Source of the DNA: Geosiphon pyriformis
Lineage: Eukaryota > Glomeromycota > Glomeromycetes > Archaeosporales > Geosiphonaceae
Direction: 5' to 3'
DNA: 64,000 bases
NCBI GenBank assembly: GCA_016748015.1
Contig: JAAOMT010000312.1
Span: 17,935 to 81,934, forward strand
Position 1 is the stretch's first letter. Every line of letters begins with the position of its first letter. A program made the position numbers and the translations under genes. This document shows, in pieces, positions 62,001 through 64,000 of the stretch. A model generated the notes under the pieces. That model searched no databases. It saw only the letters and a list, made by a program, of their open reading frames with translations, and was not told where the DNA came from.

Positions 62001-62961
62001 GCTTCTTAAATATTGGCAAAAACATATTTATGTTGTTTAAATAAACCATTATAGATTTTTACAAAATTCCAGAATAAACAACATTTATTAATTATTGAAA
62101 TGTTACAAAGTATTGGGTAATCTAAATAGCATTATATTAAATTTGTAATTGCTATTTTGAATTGTAAAAGTAGTTTTTTTTCAATTGTTAAGATTCTTAA
62201 CTATTTGCCAATATCTACTAGCAAAATTTAGAGTTAAGAACTATTTAAATTTTTTTAGAGTATCTAAAATTTTATTAATTTATAGTAAGAAATAAATATT
62301 TTTTTAATAACATTATTAAGTTTCTTATAGTTGATACAAAATTAGATTTTCTTATTTTTTTTTATACTAAAACAACAAATAAAAACTATAAGCTTATAAA
62401 AAATTGTATAAATCTGTTTTTTAATATTCAATTAACTTTTTTTTTTATAAAATTATGTTTGGATAGTAGTACTTAGTAGGCATATTGTTTAATAGATAAT
62501 CTATTTTTTGTATAAATCTAATAATAAACCAAGTTGGTTCATTCAAACTTATTTTTTTTGGCCAAAATGTCGAAGTATTTTAAGATAAGTGTTTTTAATT
62601 GTTTTTGTTATAAAGAGTCTAATAATCTAAAATTGAGCTTAATTAACTCTTTACTAATTATTTGGTAGTATTCAATACTTGGTTTTAACAAAATTAATTT
62701 AGTTTTATAATATAACACTAACTGAAGAAAGTTAAAGATTTCTTGGGATTTATATTAATTAATAATATCTGTGCTCAAATATTTTAGGACCATATTCTTA
62801 GGTAAGTATATTGTTTGTTTGAATAAGTTGTGAATAGGTATTTTAATTTACAGATAATTATAACATAATATATACAAATTAGTAAGATTAATTGGAAATT
62901 ATTCACAAAAAAAAGCATGTGGTTCAAATAAAAGATCTTTTTTTGTTGCTTTTTTGTATGT
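59082..62961 (-). mobile_element. Element F: decayed Ty3/gypsy pol
   Basis: It reads right to left in fragments. The RT start is LILKYFDIFAKKNKFE near 62560. The RT/RNase H junction is LVYSDFTKKFVLTTDVSKTS near 61640-61580. The RNase H end is RWVIILQFYTYNIIYK (61345-61298). Integrase follows from about 60950: LVELLTITSRGNQYI, then FLNQKTHFVNN and ELVEYFNKTLY near 60540-60500. The first two catalytic Asp positions read Asn, and Glu is retained. The family 2-like purine tract and 3' LTR follow to the left. Gag, protease and dUTPase parts are missing or beyond LTR G. AT bias is as strong as in LINE2. Confidence 0.75.
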
Positions 62962-63408
62962 TGTTACTCATAGAAATTAAAAATTATAATAAACAGATAA
63001 AATAGCCAATCAGAAATAGGTATAGTAAAAAAAAAATTAAAAGATTTTAAAGAATTTTATATAACATAAATTATATATATATAATGAAAGTATTAAAAAC
63101 AGAAAAAGTATAAAAAAAAAGATAATTCAGTTCAGAACAACACTATTTTTCTCTTCAAAAAATAGTTTTTTATAACTTAAAGTAAAATTATACTTATATT
63201 AATAAAACATCTATTATTATCCAAATCCATATTACTATTATTTAATTAAAAAAATATTAATTTATTTTACACTATTAACACTCCATGTTGATAAATCCAA
63301 TATTTAATTACACTGAACCAATAATTCTTAATTACAGCTATTAATAAAATACTAATTTATTTTTTTATTTTTTTATTTTATTTTATTTTATTTTTTTGTT
63401 GTTTATGA
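62962..63408 (+). repeat. LTR fragment G (family 1, plus)
   Basis: It begins TGTTACTCATAGAAATTAAAAA, has the CCAAT box (ATAGCCAATCAGAAATAGG), a TATA-like stretch and the first hairpin in decayed form (ACTCCATGTTGATAAA near 63280). It is cut at 63408 by LTR H. The GGAATTCC array is largely missing. It lies in opposite orientation to element F, so it is a separate insertion. Confidence 0.8.
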
Positions 63409-64000
63409 TGTTACAAGTAATTATTTGGGGTGTTGATACAAATAACAAACTCATAACTTAATGCTTAATAGCTGGATAATATTGGTAATATCTAAAAATT
63501 TGGTAATTTGAAGGTTTTGGTTAAGTTTTTTGTATAATAAACAGAGATTCAATGGTTGTTTTAATAGTCTTCCAGAATAGTTATTTTGTCAAATTTTTTT
63601 CTTTAGTGTGATAACTGGTTTATTTTGGCAGTTATGCCCTTTTGATAAGTTATTTTCAGTTTTTGAATTCTTTACCCTTATTTCTAGATCTTTTATGAAG
63701 CTATTCTTGATGTCAAAATACTCAATATTTAATTCTTGTAATCAATTTAGTAAACAGCAAAGAAATAAAACAAAGAAAATAAAAAAAATTAGTATCCTAT
63801 CAATAGTTATGATCAAAAGTTATTGGTCTAATGTAGTTAAGTATTAGATTCTATTAACATGAAGTGTTGATAGAATAAAGATGATTAATATTCTTTAATT
63901 AAATAATGATAACATAAATTCAAGTGATAATTGATATTTTATTAATGTGTAATTTGATTCCACTACAAATTGTAAAAAACTATATTTTAAAGGAAAGAGT
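63409..64000 (-). repeat. LTR fragment H (family 1, minus), runs off the window
   Basis: TGTTACAAGTAATTATTTGGGG is the reverse complement of the family 1 LTR end. The hairpin TATCAACA/TGTTGATAG near 63855-63878 and the CCAAACCTTC-type segment near 63510 are recognisable. The window ends before its U3. Whether internal element sequence follows cannot be seen. Confidence 0.8.

Overview
The window looks like nuclear DNA of a fungus with a very AT-rich, repeat-dominated genome. My best guess is an arbuscular mycorrhizal fungus (Glomeromycotina). Three things suggest this. Two host genes have many short GT-AG introns. The non-LTR retrotransposon has zinc knuckle, endonuclease, reverse transcriptase, RNase H and a C-terminal zinc motif in one polyprotein, of a type I associate with Rhizophagus and Gigaspora relatives. 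The Ty3/gypsy elements carry a dUTPase domain, as I recall from Rhizophagus annotations. The taxon is inferred from memory of such proteins, not from a search.

Layout. 1-8450 is an extremely AT-rich, gene-free stretch with two small GC-richer scraps. 8450-12830 is a normal-composition island with the only intact host genes I can support: a STEEP1/CXorf56-family gene (minus, 3 exons) and UBC9, the SUMO-conjugating E2 (plus, 7 exons). They are divergent and share a 171-bp upstream region. The island also holds a 66-bp tandem repeat and a perfect inverted repeat inside a UBC9 intron.

From about 13.8 kb to the end the window is a nest of retrotransposons. LINE1 (minus, 13836-29990) is split by a gypsy element A (plus, 17217-27304). 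LINE2 (minus, 30221-34870) is an older, AT-bleached relative. Next comes gypsy element B of a second family (plus, 36088-57812), split by gypsy element C of the first family (42670-54499). Element C has a solo LTR (D, reverse) in its gag and another (E, forward, with an exact 4-bp target duplication GTGC) in its 3' LTR. Element B sits between two inverted copies of a ~1.2-kb LTR-containing sequence. The right copy looks like the 3' LTR of a badly decayed minus-strand gypsy element F (59082-62961). LTR fragments G (plus) and H (minus) close the window.

The gypsy elements share one architecture: LTR, primer-site-like TTTGGTGC, a single-frame gag-protease-Cys-rich-dUTPase-RT-RNase H-integrase polyprotein, a small extra ORF, purine tract and LTR. 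None is intact. Stops fall mostly where Trp, Gln or Arg is expected, and catalytic Asp codons have become Asn in several copies. This fits cytosine deamination or a RIP-like process. Decay tracks nesting: LINE2, F and the inverted arms are worst, then B and LINE1, then A and C.
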